Source: Amborella trichopoda
Lineage: Eukaryota; Streptophyta; Magnoliopsida; Amborellales; Amborellaceae
Assembly: GCF_000471905.2 (NCBI RefSeq)
Contig: NW_006498608.1
Span: 7,036,489-7,100,488, forward strand
Reading direction: 5' to 3'
Length of the DNA stretch: 64,000 bases
The notes under the pieces were generated by a model that saw only the letters and a list, made by a program, of their open reading frames with translations, was not told where the DNA came from and did no database searches. This document shows positions 48,636 through 60,700 of this stretch, piece by piece (position 1 is the stretch's first letter; each line of letters starts with the position of its first letter). The translations under genes and the position numbers were made by a program.

Positions 48636-48718
48636 GAGGCTTTGGTTTCTTGTTAGATGTGAATCCATCCATAAACGATCTTCTTCCTGATGTTAGCAAA
48701 CTGTCCCACGAAAGGAAG
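48636..48718 (+). pseudogene. Possible orphan coding exon of unknown gene
   Basis: A well-formed splice context (aatttgttgcag acceptor before 48636; GAAAG|GTATGC donor after 48718) encloses an open stretch reading GFGFLLDVNPSINDLLPDV. A CT-rich leader-like region lies 100-140 nt upstream. I do not recognise the protein and found no convincing following exon before 50 kb, so it may be a captured or decayed gene fragment or chance. Confidence 0.3.
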
Positions 48719-50234
48719 GTATGCGATTTTGTCGAGTTGGACTTCTCGGCACTCCTTGCCCTAGGTTTTTCCCATATCTGTAGTCATCGATTCATTTATC
48801 GAAGTTCCTTAGGAGTTAGGATCCTTTTATACAACCAGAGTGATCATGAATTAGCAGTTGTTTTCTACGGGACTCTTAAGGCACAATTAATGTCTCAAAA
48901 AATATGAATATTATTTTTGACAACAAGATTGTGAACAACTGTTTTCTTCCTTCTTCTTTTTTCCCTACTAGAAGCTTTTGATTCTCTCCTTTCATTATTT
49001 GGTTCGTTAATCGTTTGCATTTGATTAGTTTTCGAAGTGCTGAATCCTGATTTGTGGAATGTTTAGATACTGATAATGAGATCGAAAAAGAGACACAGTG
49101 AAGAGACCTCTACTTCCCTAAAACAAACACACTTCAGAGGAGTGAGAAAGAGGCCATCCATAGAAGAAAACCAGGAAATGGCTTGGAAATCAAAATTATG
49201 GCTGCACTATTAGAAAAGGGTCGTTCATGAAAAGCTTAAAAAATGGACCATGCAACTCCCTTTGGCATTGTCTTCTCTCTCTCATTGATACTGTCACTGG
49301 GTGGAGCTCCTTTTTGTCCATTTATTTGGCTATATGTGCTTGGATGATGCATATGTATACATGAATGTGTATGTTTTTTGTATTAAGCTTAAACGCACTC
49401 ATTCTATGGTATGATACATCATCTTTGCTCATAAGGATGCATCCTTGGTTCTCTTAAACCACGGAGTAAATAGCTGGAAAAACCATCGTTTCGGATAATT
49501 AGATACCCGAATAATGCAACCCTTCACCCTCACTCCTACCCTACGCACACAAATACATAAGGAAGTCTTGAATAAAAAGTAGTGATGATAACAAAGTTAA
49601 AGTTCGGACTCTGGCCGGGGCTTGAGCCCGAGTTCCTCTAGTCTGAATTGGATGAGTCCAAGTTGGACCGAGGAAATTTCAATAATAAAAATTTAAAATT
49701 CAAGTGATTCTTGGTGCCTGATCATGTCTGACTCTGGTCAGACCACCAATCTTTTAAATGTTGGTTGAGAACTGTGATGGTGATGGTTGTGGTGATGATA
49801 TGCAAACCTGGTGCTTATGTTGTTAAGAGTAAACACTTCTAATTTTATGAAGGAATGTCTTGTTTTGCTCAATAATTCTGGACCAGGAAAGTATACAGTA
49901 CATATGCCATAATCCTTCGAAGTCCTAAATTCTAAACCCATTTACTTTGGGATAAAAAGGCTAAAGACAATTGAACATATACATAAAGGGATTGTATACT
50001 GTGAGGCCGTTCATTTTTGGAGTATATGGTATTATTGTATTTATCCCCTCCTAACACCGAAAAGTTCTAGTTTAATTCTCAAGTTATATTTTGTGTAAGA
50101 ATCCCTAATTTTCTGATTTTTTGTTGAAAGCGTTTTGCAGGAAAAGAATATAGTTACACGGTGGGAGTGCGCGGTGATCTCTTTTATCAGAGAATACATT
50201 TTTTTTTTTTTTTCACCCCTTTCTTTTGGCAAAA

Positions 50235-52062
50235 GATCACTTACATGTGGTCTTTATTATAATAAGATAAATTTTAAAATAAAATCAGCATAACAATAAA
50301 ATCAAGATCTTAACAACTTGATGTCATTGAAATAACTATGCATTATGCTTGAGAATAAAAGATAAGATTGCAAGAAACAAAACGAAGAGGCCGGTCGGGC
50401 TTATTATACCCTATACCGAGTCACCACCATCCGATGGCGCGGGATCAACGGTTTAACTTCAATATTGAATCGGGAAAGAAAATTTTGGCCAAGCCACACC
50501 AATGGAACATGAACCCCTTTGATCACAAACTCAAACCTAAGTGAATTCTCTTAGCAACCTAGCTTGAGAGAGATGAATTCTCTTTTTGCTAAACCCTAAA
50601 ACTCTTAGCCATAAATCCATATTTGAAATATAGGAGAGAATAACTCTATAACTTAAACCCTTAGGTTCTTTTACAATGTGGGAGAGATAGATCAAATATG
50701 AGAGAGATAAACTTTCTTAAGAGAGAGAGATAGAAAGATAAAGTGTAGATATTTTTTGATAGAGACAATCTCTTTTTATAGGCTTTGAATAAGATTAGAG
50801 TTTTTCTTGGTTTACCTTTTCTTGCGAGTTTGAACATAAACCATCGATCAAGGGTGACTTGTAGGGTGAGAGATCTGAGCCATCCATTCTATAAATGGGC
50901 CATCAACATTATGGAAGGTGCATGAACCATTTTTTCATCAATAGAAATTAAATAAATTAAATCTAATCAAAATATTGTGCATACCATAAAATAACACAAG
51001 TCTACTCAGTCTTTCAACAAAACCTTTCAAAGATATATCAAGTCAATATTTAGTCAATATCTTCCAACTATATGACCACATGTCATATTACCAAAAAATA
51101 GGAAAGGGAATAACGGTGGGGCGTGCCACTCAAAGGAGGCACTCACCCATCTTCTAGAAATATGGTGGGTCCATGTGCACAATGGGCACCCATGATATTT
51201 TTATATATTTAAAATTAATAAAAATATTTTAGAATATTATTTGAATATTTAAACCATTATAAAATCAATATATTTAATTTTATAAATCTTAAAAATTATA
51301 AATAAAATATTTAGGGGTTCATAAAAATTCAAATAATAATCCTAAAATAATTTCCATCATAAAACAAACGTAATTAAATTAATTTGATGGGAAAATGATC
51401 CACATGGTTTAGGAATCAACAATCATGGGGCACTCCACCTTCAATTGTGGACTACAAACTACACTTGTTTCATCAGACCAACTCAATGTTTTCTATGACC
51501 CGCAGTTCAAGCAGGGGCTTATTAGCGGGTCACCAAAATCAGGCCGATGAGCTAGTGGGTCGCAATCCCAGTCTGTGGATTTCAAGTCCTCCCCTAGATA
51601 CGAGTCAATGTCACTTAGACCTGATGCGACCATAGCTCTTATGGTGGATAGGGATCTCTCGTATATACATACGCTTCACTTTAAAAGGTGGATTTCTAGC
51701 TTTCCCGAACGATCTATCGATATGCATTCCGTGTGATGGCACATGGATGAGGCTTTGGCCCCCGTCTCTGTAGGCCACCATCACACACAAGGGTCACACA
51801 GTCCCTCGGCTCAATCATGTGGGCATATTCTCCGACCTCATCAAGGGCCAACTCATTAGAACCCTTCTCGGTTTGTTCTTTATGTCCAGACAACATGGGT
51901 TTTTTTCAACCGACCGGCCTAGATCGTCAAGCACAATCCGGTATTTGCAAATATCGTTTACTTAGTATGGTCCACGAGAGACCATACTTCCACTGAGTTT
52001 ATGTTTTACTATATCATTTCATATTACAAGTACTCATAAGGCTTTTAAAAGCCACATAAACC
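50235..52062 (+). repeat. 1.8-kb dispersed non-coding repeat, copy 1 (possible solo LTR)
   Basis: Matches 56287-58290 along most of its length in the same orientation. Shared blocks include accaatggaacatgaa, gatcacaaactcaaacct, GA-rich runs, gggaaaatgatccacatggt, ggggcactcca, cagtccatcggctcaat-type words and atcatttcat near the end. No open reading frame. Length, lack of coding content and dispersed copies suggest a solo LTR or a large non-coding LTR-derived element; the superfamily is unknown and ends are approximate. The copies differ enough to indicate old insertions. Confidence 0.65.
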
Positions 52063-52478
52063 CAACGGTTAGGTGAGGTGGCGGGGAAAGAGAGAGATTG
52101 TGGAATCATACCTCAATCAATTGGGACGCAATTTCTCTCCTCTTCAATGCCTCATGTTATTTGAAAGAAAATAAATGACTATTAACTATTCAGGGAAATG
52201 GCACTATTCTAAACAAGTGAAGATTTGTGGCCAGAAATGCCTCAATGATGCAAGCACGTTTAAATATGTATCTTAAAGGTAGGTTTGAAGCAAGGTCAGA
52301 AAGAAGCTTCGATCTGGGTCCAAAATGTTTCATCCGGTTTAGAGTTCATCATGGAATGGTCCCATTGTTTTCTCAGAAGAGCCCACATCCTTTGTTTGAC
52401 TGCTCTTTTATTCTTATTTTCTGTCCAATTTCTCCCATTTTGATAGTGTGCCTTGACGAATATTTTGAAATGGAAAAA
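52063..52478. other. Spacer
   Basis: Short low-copy sequence between the dispersed repeat and a MITE. The open frame from 52227 runs into the MITE and is not convincing as a gene. Confidence 0.4.
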
Positions 52479-52846
52479 GTTTATATAGAGCCGAGGTTCA
52501 ACAATTAAATTAGAGCACACATCAAATATTTTACTAGAAGAGGTCGTTTTGATACCCAAATATCGTCAAATTGATCATCTCGACATCATGATACATGGAC
52601 ATGGATTTCAAATTTTGGAAATAGTGCATCTTGTAATGTATTTTTGGACCGTCAATTTTCAAGATTTTCAAATTTCATGGATCTACTTGATCTATACTAT
52701 TTTTGAAGCTTTAAATTTTATAATTAAAGATAAAAATATATTTTAAGGCTATCACGAAGACTTTCAGCATTGAACCCACATTTCTCAACATTATTTAAAG
52801 GTACGTTTTATTTTGATTGTTTAGAGCGTCGGCTCTATACAAACTG
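52479..52846 (-). mobile_element. MITE family M, copy 6
   Basis: Closely related to the copy at 21996. Inverted ends are gtttatatagagccgagg at left and cggctctatacaaac at right, plus subterminal caattaaattagagc and attttgattgtttagagc. Same orientation as the 21996 copy. Confidence 0.88.
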
Positions 52847-53176
52847 CGCCCTTTTGAAATAATATTTAGAACTCTACTATAGGCTTAGTAAGTAAAAATA
52901 ATCACTCAAAAAAAGAAAACCATTAAATGATTTATAGCATATTTATTAAAAAGACAATTACTTTAAATTATTTATAGTCTTAGGGGATTAAGAAATGGAG
53001 TAGTACTATTGTGCGACTAAGAAATTTTGGCTTCCCATTTTTCCTAAATTACAAAATTAAGTTCGAATTGTTTGTGCCACATTTACCTAATGATAAGCAC
53101 ATAATGGATCAAATTTCGAGTAAAAATTTGTATCTTATGTACAGTTAATTTAAATACAGGTAATATTAAAAAGGAA

Positions 53177-53541
53177 GTAGTTTATATAAGGTGTCATTTT
53201 ATTGTAGAACTGAGGTGCAAGTATAAAAACTCTATGCATAAAGGTTGTTTTGACATTGAAAACAATTGATCTTCTTGACCTCGACATATGTAAATATGAA
53301 AAAAAAAAAAATCTCAAGTCTTAAAAATAGTACGTCTTATAGCATTTTATCTAGAAAGTCTATTTTAAAGTATTTATGGATTTGCTTATTCTACAACATT
53401 TCTGAAGATCTCAATTTCATAACTAGGGGTAAAAACAGATTTTTAGGTCATTATAAGAAATTTTAGCATCAAAACTGTATCTTTTAGCAAGATTAGAGGT
53501 ATGCATTTGATTGTTCAAGATTGACACCTTATACAAACCAC
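53177..53541 (-). mobile_element. MITE family M, copy 7
   Basis: Perfect outer inverted repeat gtttatataaggtgtca / tgacaccttatacaaac differing by one internal base. The interior (tttttgaatctcaattt-like centre, cataac tagggg block) aligns with copy 6. Confidence 0.8.
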
Positions 53542-54742
53542 ATTTTATTAAAAATCATATGTTATGTTTTATTTCTAAATTTCTTTAAGTTTCTCTACAT
53601 TTTCCAAAAACAATTACCTGGCTAAAAGAATTACACTTTTAAAAACAAAAAGACCTCCAAAATGGGAGTATAATCAAAATAATTTTTCAGCATTGAATCA
53701 ATCCAATGGTTCCAAAGTCATCGATCCATGCTAGAATTAAAATCCATTAAATGATACATATATCGTGGAAATATCTGAACCTCCCAATTATCTCACATGA
53801 GAATCGATCTAGCCCTCAATTTCCATATCACCTCGTAGCGAGGCATGCTCTTTGTACTCTCCTATTGTGATTCCGTAGGTGCACAATGTAGATATCCTAC
53901 CTCGGGGAAAAAACCTACTTAGGAGGAACTTTTCCATCTAAAATTTGGAATCTTCTTTAGAGTAACTGGATTAGTATTTTTCAACCTACATTATTTGGAT
54001 TTTGAGTTGCTAAACGCTTGGATCTAACCATGTGAAAATTGGACAATCTTTGCTTAGTATTAGAACATCATAAAAGCATTTGAAATTTATTTATTTCTTT
54101 TTGAAGTTGGTCCCCATAATATGGGGGCCGAGGTGCTTCCTCACACAAACTATATGTTTAAGGTAGTCTTTTTTATTTATTTATTCTTGCATCTACCCCA
54201 AAAGTAAGAAAGCTTAATTTTTTTTGAATCAAAATACCTTCATTTTAATCTACTTTTTTTTCTCTCCCAAAATGTGATGACCACACATGTGGCCCAGTAC
54301 AAAAATAATAGTGTGGTATAAAAAAAAAGTATCGAGGGAGGGGCATTGCATGAGAAAGTACAGGGATATCTATAAATTTTCCAAAATTTTACCTATGGAG
54401 CAAAAGCAGGATATATACTCTATGCTCCTGCAAGAGCATGAAACTTTTTGGCTTTTATCTCACGGAACAAAGACAAATTGTCCACAGACTCGCTTGCTAT
54501 CCGTCTGTGGCCACACACTCCACACCACACTCACTCAAATTCCAGCCACCGATGCATGTAACCCACAATACAAAACAGTGAAAGAGAGAACATTTTCCAT
54601 GCAAAAGGATACAGAGAATGAGAAAACCTTGTTCATAGAACGATAGAGAGAGGAGAAACCATTGATCTGGAATCATTTATTGAGCAATGGTTTGTGCTCT
54701 GTGAAATTCTTCGAGCAAATTGGCTTTGGGCTGAGCTGAGAA
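53542..54742. other. 5' flank of the At4g15545-like gene
   Basis: AT-rich sequence, then from about 54560 a purine-rich leader-like segment. No independent gene; the open frame at 54287-54646 has no family features. Confidence 0.45.
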
Positions 54743-57700
54743 ATGGCCCCGGAGTTCGAGCTGCCAGAGGCGCTGCGGGCTGTGCTCCCGGCAGACCCTT
54801 ACGAGCAGCTGGACGTGGCGCGGAGGATAACGTCAACAGCACTGTCGACGCGGATTGCGAAGCTCGAGGATGACATGGTGACGCTCCGAGAGGCAGTCCA
54901 GGAGAGAGAAGAAGTCATCACCCAACTCCAAGAGAACATTGAGAAGTTGGAAGTGGCACTGGAAGAGAGCAGTGAGAAGCTTGCGAAGGCCCTGGAAGAA
55001 AAGGTATGGTTTTTTTTACTAGCTTTTCCTTCTTTCATTGGTAACTAAGTTGCTTTTGCGGGATCTTTTTGTTATGGATTTTGACTGAACTCTGAAAGTT
55101 TGAATTAAGAGCTCTTTGAGTAGGGATTTTACTTCATCGAATTGAGTGGTAAACGTGTTAAGAATTGTGATGGGAGAATTTTGGGCCATGGGCCTTCTCT
55201 CTCTCGTAATGGTTTCTGTGGAGAGAGAGAGAGAGGAGTTCAGGGGCTGAGAGAGAGATTTTAGATAGAGAGAGACTCTGTGGCCTCATCTGATCTCAGT
55301 TCCGGGAAAGGGATCGACCCCGGGGTAAGTTTTAGACATGGCAATTACTTAAAAAGGTGTCGATTTTTTATATTAAACCAGGAGTAGTTTTGTATTTTTA
55401 TAAATAAATTAAAAAAAAACTTTTTTTTTTTTGTGGATAGAAAGTAAAAAAACTGGATCTTTCACAATTGGCCTCTCCCGAAAACACGCTCCTCCCTTTT
55501 AGTAATTGCATTTTCCTCTCAAACTTTTATTCACATTAGAAACTACCTCAAAAACTGAGCAAACTGGTCAAAACAACCAACAACAACTACAAAATGGTTG
55601 CTTTAGTAAGTTCATTTTAATGAACTAACTCAAATATTTTTGCAAAAAATTGGGCACATTTTTTATTTATTTTTTTGATAATTTTAGCTTATAATGTAAG
55701 TTGAGTCAAATTACCTATCAGGATTGTCTACAAAGAGACCATTTATTTTTGGAAAATTGTTTCAAGTGAACTGGATTGCATTTCTACATATGCGATCCAG
55801 AAGTATAAAGCATCCGCTCCATCTAAAAACAATAGAAACGGTACAAATATTTTCTTATTAGAATGATTATTTTAATTTTTAATTTATTTATATTTTCATA
55901 TGCATGATCTCCATGTTAGAGATTACATGTACTTAAAAATTAAGTCTTAAAATCCATCTCAAAAATAGGTTTATTAAGAGGCTTGCATTTCTATATGTGC
56001 GGGCTTGGCCACATAGAAACCGGATCATTTATTTTTTTGAATATAGAGGTCACAATCATTCTTATCTCTTAAATTTCAAAATGGATGGCTGTACGAGTGT
56101 CATTGAATAGACACAAAGTTCTAAAAAAAAAAAAATTTGCTTGCTTCGTGATTCACCCCAAGCCATCCCATTTGACATATCTAATGAGTATAAGTGATTG
56201 TGACCTTGAAAGAAGGACAAATGAGATCTAGCTAGAGTATATACCATATATATATATTAATTATTTTTTTATCTTCACGGTTTAGATCACTCACAAGAAG
56301 TCATTTTACAATATAACAACTTCAAATAAAATAAAATAAAATAATCAAATAGGATCTCAAGAACTTTAAGCCATTGAAAACCACATTTTTCATTAATAAA
56401 GAAAAGGCACAATCTATGCTTGGAATAAAAGATATAATAAATAAATATGGAAAAAACAAAAGAAGGTGCCAGAGCTTACCTCAACCGGGGTTCTTACACT
56501 CCAGACCTAGTCACCACCTTTTGATGGTGCGAAATCTAATGGTCAGCCTTCAATCTCAACCAAGAAAGCAAGTTTGGACAAATCACACCAATGGAACATG
56601 AATCCATTTGATCACAAACTCAAACCTTAGGTGAATCCCCTTAACAACCTAGTTTGAGAGAGAGATGCTCTCTTTTCTATCATAACCCTATAATCTGAGA
56701 GATCGTGAGAGAGTAACCGTGAGAGAGTAAAGAGAGCCACCATGAGATGAGAGAGTGGTGTGCCTCATATGGCTATCTTAAGAGAAACTTTCTTAGATGG
56801 GAGAGAGAAGAAGTCAAGAGAGCATGAGAGGTGCGTGCCCCCCCTTAGCTTTCATGAGAGAAGAGAGAGAGTTTTGAGAGAGATAGAGTTTCTAAGTCGG
56901 GTGTGCCCCCTTTGGTAGGTTAAGAAAGAGATAAAAAGATAAGGTGTAGAGATTTTGGGTAGCGACAATCCTTTTTTATAGTGCTTGATCAAGATTAGGG
57001 TTTTTTAGGGTTTTTCTCGGCTTGCCACTCACATGAGATTGAATATGACCCATTGATCTTGGGTAACTTGTGGGTGAGGGATCTGAGCTCTCTATTCCAT
57101 AGATAGGCCATCGACAACTTATGGAAGGTGTTAGACCATTATCCCCCACTTCCTAAATCATTTTCTCATCAATTAATTCAAATAAGAAATAAATATATCA
57201 TAATATTATCATTTCTTATTTCAAGCATAATCATTCTCATACATTTCAATATATTAATCAAACATTCCTCAAGGTTTCAAACTTTTCAAAACAACACAAA
57301 ACCTTCTCTCAAGCTTCAAGCTTGAACACCAAATAGGAAAGTTGCTATAGGTGGGGCGTGCCACCCATGGTGGCCATGCAATGGTGGACCCAAAAGACCT
57401 ATTGGGCCTCCCATGCATATTTAATTTATTTCATATTTTTGAAAAAGCACAAAATTATTATTTGAATATTTAAATTATTATAAAATCAATATCTCTATTT
57501 TTATAAATCCAAATTTGATAAATAAAATATCCATAGATTTAGACAAATTCAAAAAATAATTCTAAAAATCAAATATAATAAAATATAAATAAAATCAATA
57601 AACCTTGATGGGAAAATGATCCATATGGTTTAGGAACAAATATCAACTGGGGCACTCCATGTCCAACAGCGAACTACGAACCACGCATGCTTTCTCAAAT

Positions 57701-60700
57701 CGACCTAGTGTTGCTCATGACCCACAGTCTATGCAGGGGATCATTAGTGGGTCACCAAAGTCATGTTAATGGGCAAGGGGTCGTAGTCCCAATATATGGA
57801 TTTCAGGTCCTCTAGGAGACAAAACGCCAAGGTCATCCTGACCTTGATGTAATCCATGGCTTGATGGTACACAGGGGGTATCTCTTACACATACACACGA
57901 TTCATCTTAAAAGGTGGTACGTTTTTCCAAAAATAGCTATCAATGTTCATGTCGTGTGATGGAACAAATGATGAGTATTTGGCCCCGTCCCTCAAGGCCT
58001 CCATCACACATAAGGCTCACATAGTCCATCGGCTCACTCATCTAGGCATACTCCAGCCTCATCAAGGGATAACCCATATAACCATCATTAGTACAATTCT
58101 CATAGCCCATGAAACATGGGTTTTTCCCAACTAGACTGACCCAACACGTCAAGCACAATCTAGTATCAGCAAACAACGTTTGCTTAGTATGGTCCACAAG
58201 GGAGCACACTCCCACTGAATTCATGTTCTACAATATCATTTCATTTTACAAGCACACGTAAGGCCTTTAGTGGCCACACTCATCCAACAAACTTCCATGT
58301 ACAAAAGACAAATTGTTGCTCTATAGACGATCCCTTATCTAAATGACCCAGTGAGTTTTGGATTTGCAAACTCAAAACAAAAGATAATGGAAAGACATGG
58401 TTCTGATTTGAAACATGGAATAAGCAATGGTATTTACTCCATCTATGGCACTTAAGTGGGCAAAAGTATCAAAATGCCCCTGTTTGATGAGGATATCTAA
58501 TTCATAATTGAGGCATTTTGGGTATTTTTTATGGGATAGTTTAAGGGATATTTGAGTGAAATGTTCTAAGGTAACGGCTTTGTCGATGGATTGGTTGATT
58601 TGACCTCATCGATGAGACTATTTTAGTGATATTTTATTGGATTAAAGAAACATACAAACAGCTGTGGGCTTGACAGTCAAATTTGGTTTCCCATATTACT
58701 GTTGTTTGTACAGGAGAAGCTAGCTGAGCAAAACATTTCATTGTCTAATAATGTAAACAAGCTCAATCGAGATGTGGCCAAGGTAAGCTGATTCTTAAGA
58801 CCTTTATGATTGTGATTCTATCATTTGTTTCTCTTTTTCTTTTGTCATCTCAATTATTGAAATGTTCTATAGGCAAGAATATTTCATGGAACTTTTGATC
58901 CTAGTTAAAGAAAAATTTCTGACAAAGCTCGACTCTGGTCAAAAAATGTCGGAAAAAAAATACAGATGGAATCATGGAATTATCATATCATTGAACTAAA
59001 GAATAGGGAAACCTTTTGTTCTTTTATTCTTGGAAAGGCATGGTTATTGCACAATTGATGAAGTGCACAATTTACTATTATATTGATTGTATTATCTAAA
59101 TAAGGACATGCATGTTTGTGGTTTGTGGCCCATGCTGACACACCAAGAACATGAGTGACTCACACTTTAGAATTTTAGACTCTTCTTGTTAACTTTTCTT
59201 GTTTATATTTCAATATTGATGGTGTGATTGCGCAATAAGATTTTTTCTGAAAAAGAGAATAGCCATTGGAAGACCAGCAACTTCAAATCTAAGGAAGTAT
59301 TTGAGAGGTAATTAAAGCCCTTTCATAATGGCTTCACTACCATGGCTGGTAATGATAACAGCATTTGCAATCTATAAGTTAACAGCATTCACCATCTAGA
59401 AGTTCACTATTTGTCATTTGAATATGTTGGGTTCCAATCAGCGTTATCAGAAGTTGACTAGACAACAAAATAGAAAAGTGTTCTTTCTGGTTCAATTGGC
59501 AGTTCAACTGAGCACCAAATTGATTGGACCAATCAAAGCCATAAAATATATCAAAAATCTTTTATAAATTACATTTAAGGATGGTTTTTCTCCAGATCCA
59601 GGTTTTTATTGGACCAAACCAGTTGGTGGTCTGGATGACGATCCAACAGGTCGGATCGGTTGGTTCTGTTCAGTTCTAATAACACTAATTCCCAGTCGGC
59701 AGCTTACTATCTGTAAGCTAGACAGAAATTCAAGATTGCCTTAAATGCATATGGACCATTTAGAGAACTCAGATGCAGCAATTTTGAATTATTTTATACT
59801 ATTTTCCCATACTAAAAAAAATTGTGTTTCCTTATATTGGCCTTTTTACCTGATAGCTTTGCCTTTACCATAGCCTGGCTCGTGGTTCATTTCATCCTTG
59901 TGGTCGAGTTCTGCTTTACTACTTAATCAAGAGTTTCTTTGTCGCTGAAACTTCTCTAAGGATTTTAATGAAGTTGGGTTTCAACCAATGCATTCTCATA
60001 GACCACATTGCTTGGACATTGTCTTTTTGTTGGTATTTTACTTGTTAACATAACCATGCCCATCATTTATTAGACTTGGTGTTTATTCCTCATGCCTCTT
60101 CTATGTTTTCCCGTTGAGAAAATTTTCTTCGGTCATGTTATCCACTATGTACTTGATTCTTCCACCTCTATGTTACTCCAAATAATATAAAATTATCATG
60201 GAGGAGTCTAGCCTTCTTCAAAAAACCTTATCCTTATTTGGTGGTGTCATCACGAAAAGGATTGAAAATGTTGACCCGCACAGCTCAAAAACTTACTCTA
60301 AAATGAAAGAAGATATTGGGGCCTTATTATTTGGTTTGGTTTTCATTGTAATCAGCATAATTTGCAGATTCATATCTCTCAAAAACTTAGCAGGTTTGTT
60401 TAAGTTTCTTAATCTTCAAAACCATTTATCATGATTCTAGGAATATGCTTTTCTGTTTGTAAGAACTTGTTTTGTAACCAAGTCATGGAAAACATTCTTT
60501 CTGGCAAGAATATCATCATTATAAATAACTTCAAGGATAACCTTACAAGTGCTTTCATAAATCTACAGACTTTTCTTTTGCAGCATCTATTGTCTGTGCT
60601 TCTTGTAAGCATTGAACTTTGTATATTTGCAGTTGGAGATCTTCAAAAAGACTCTCATGCAATCCCTTCAAGAGGAAGAAGAGCCCTCTGTAAGCATTTC

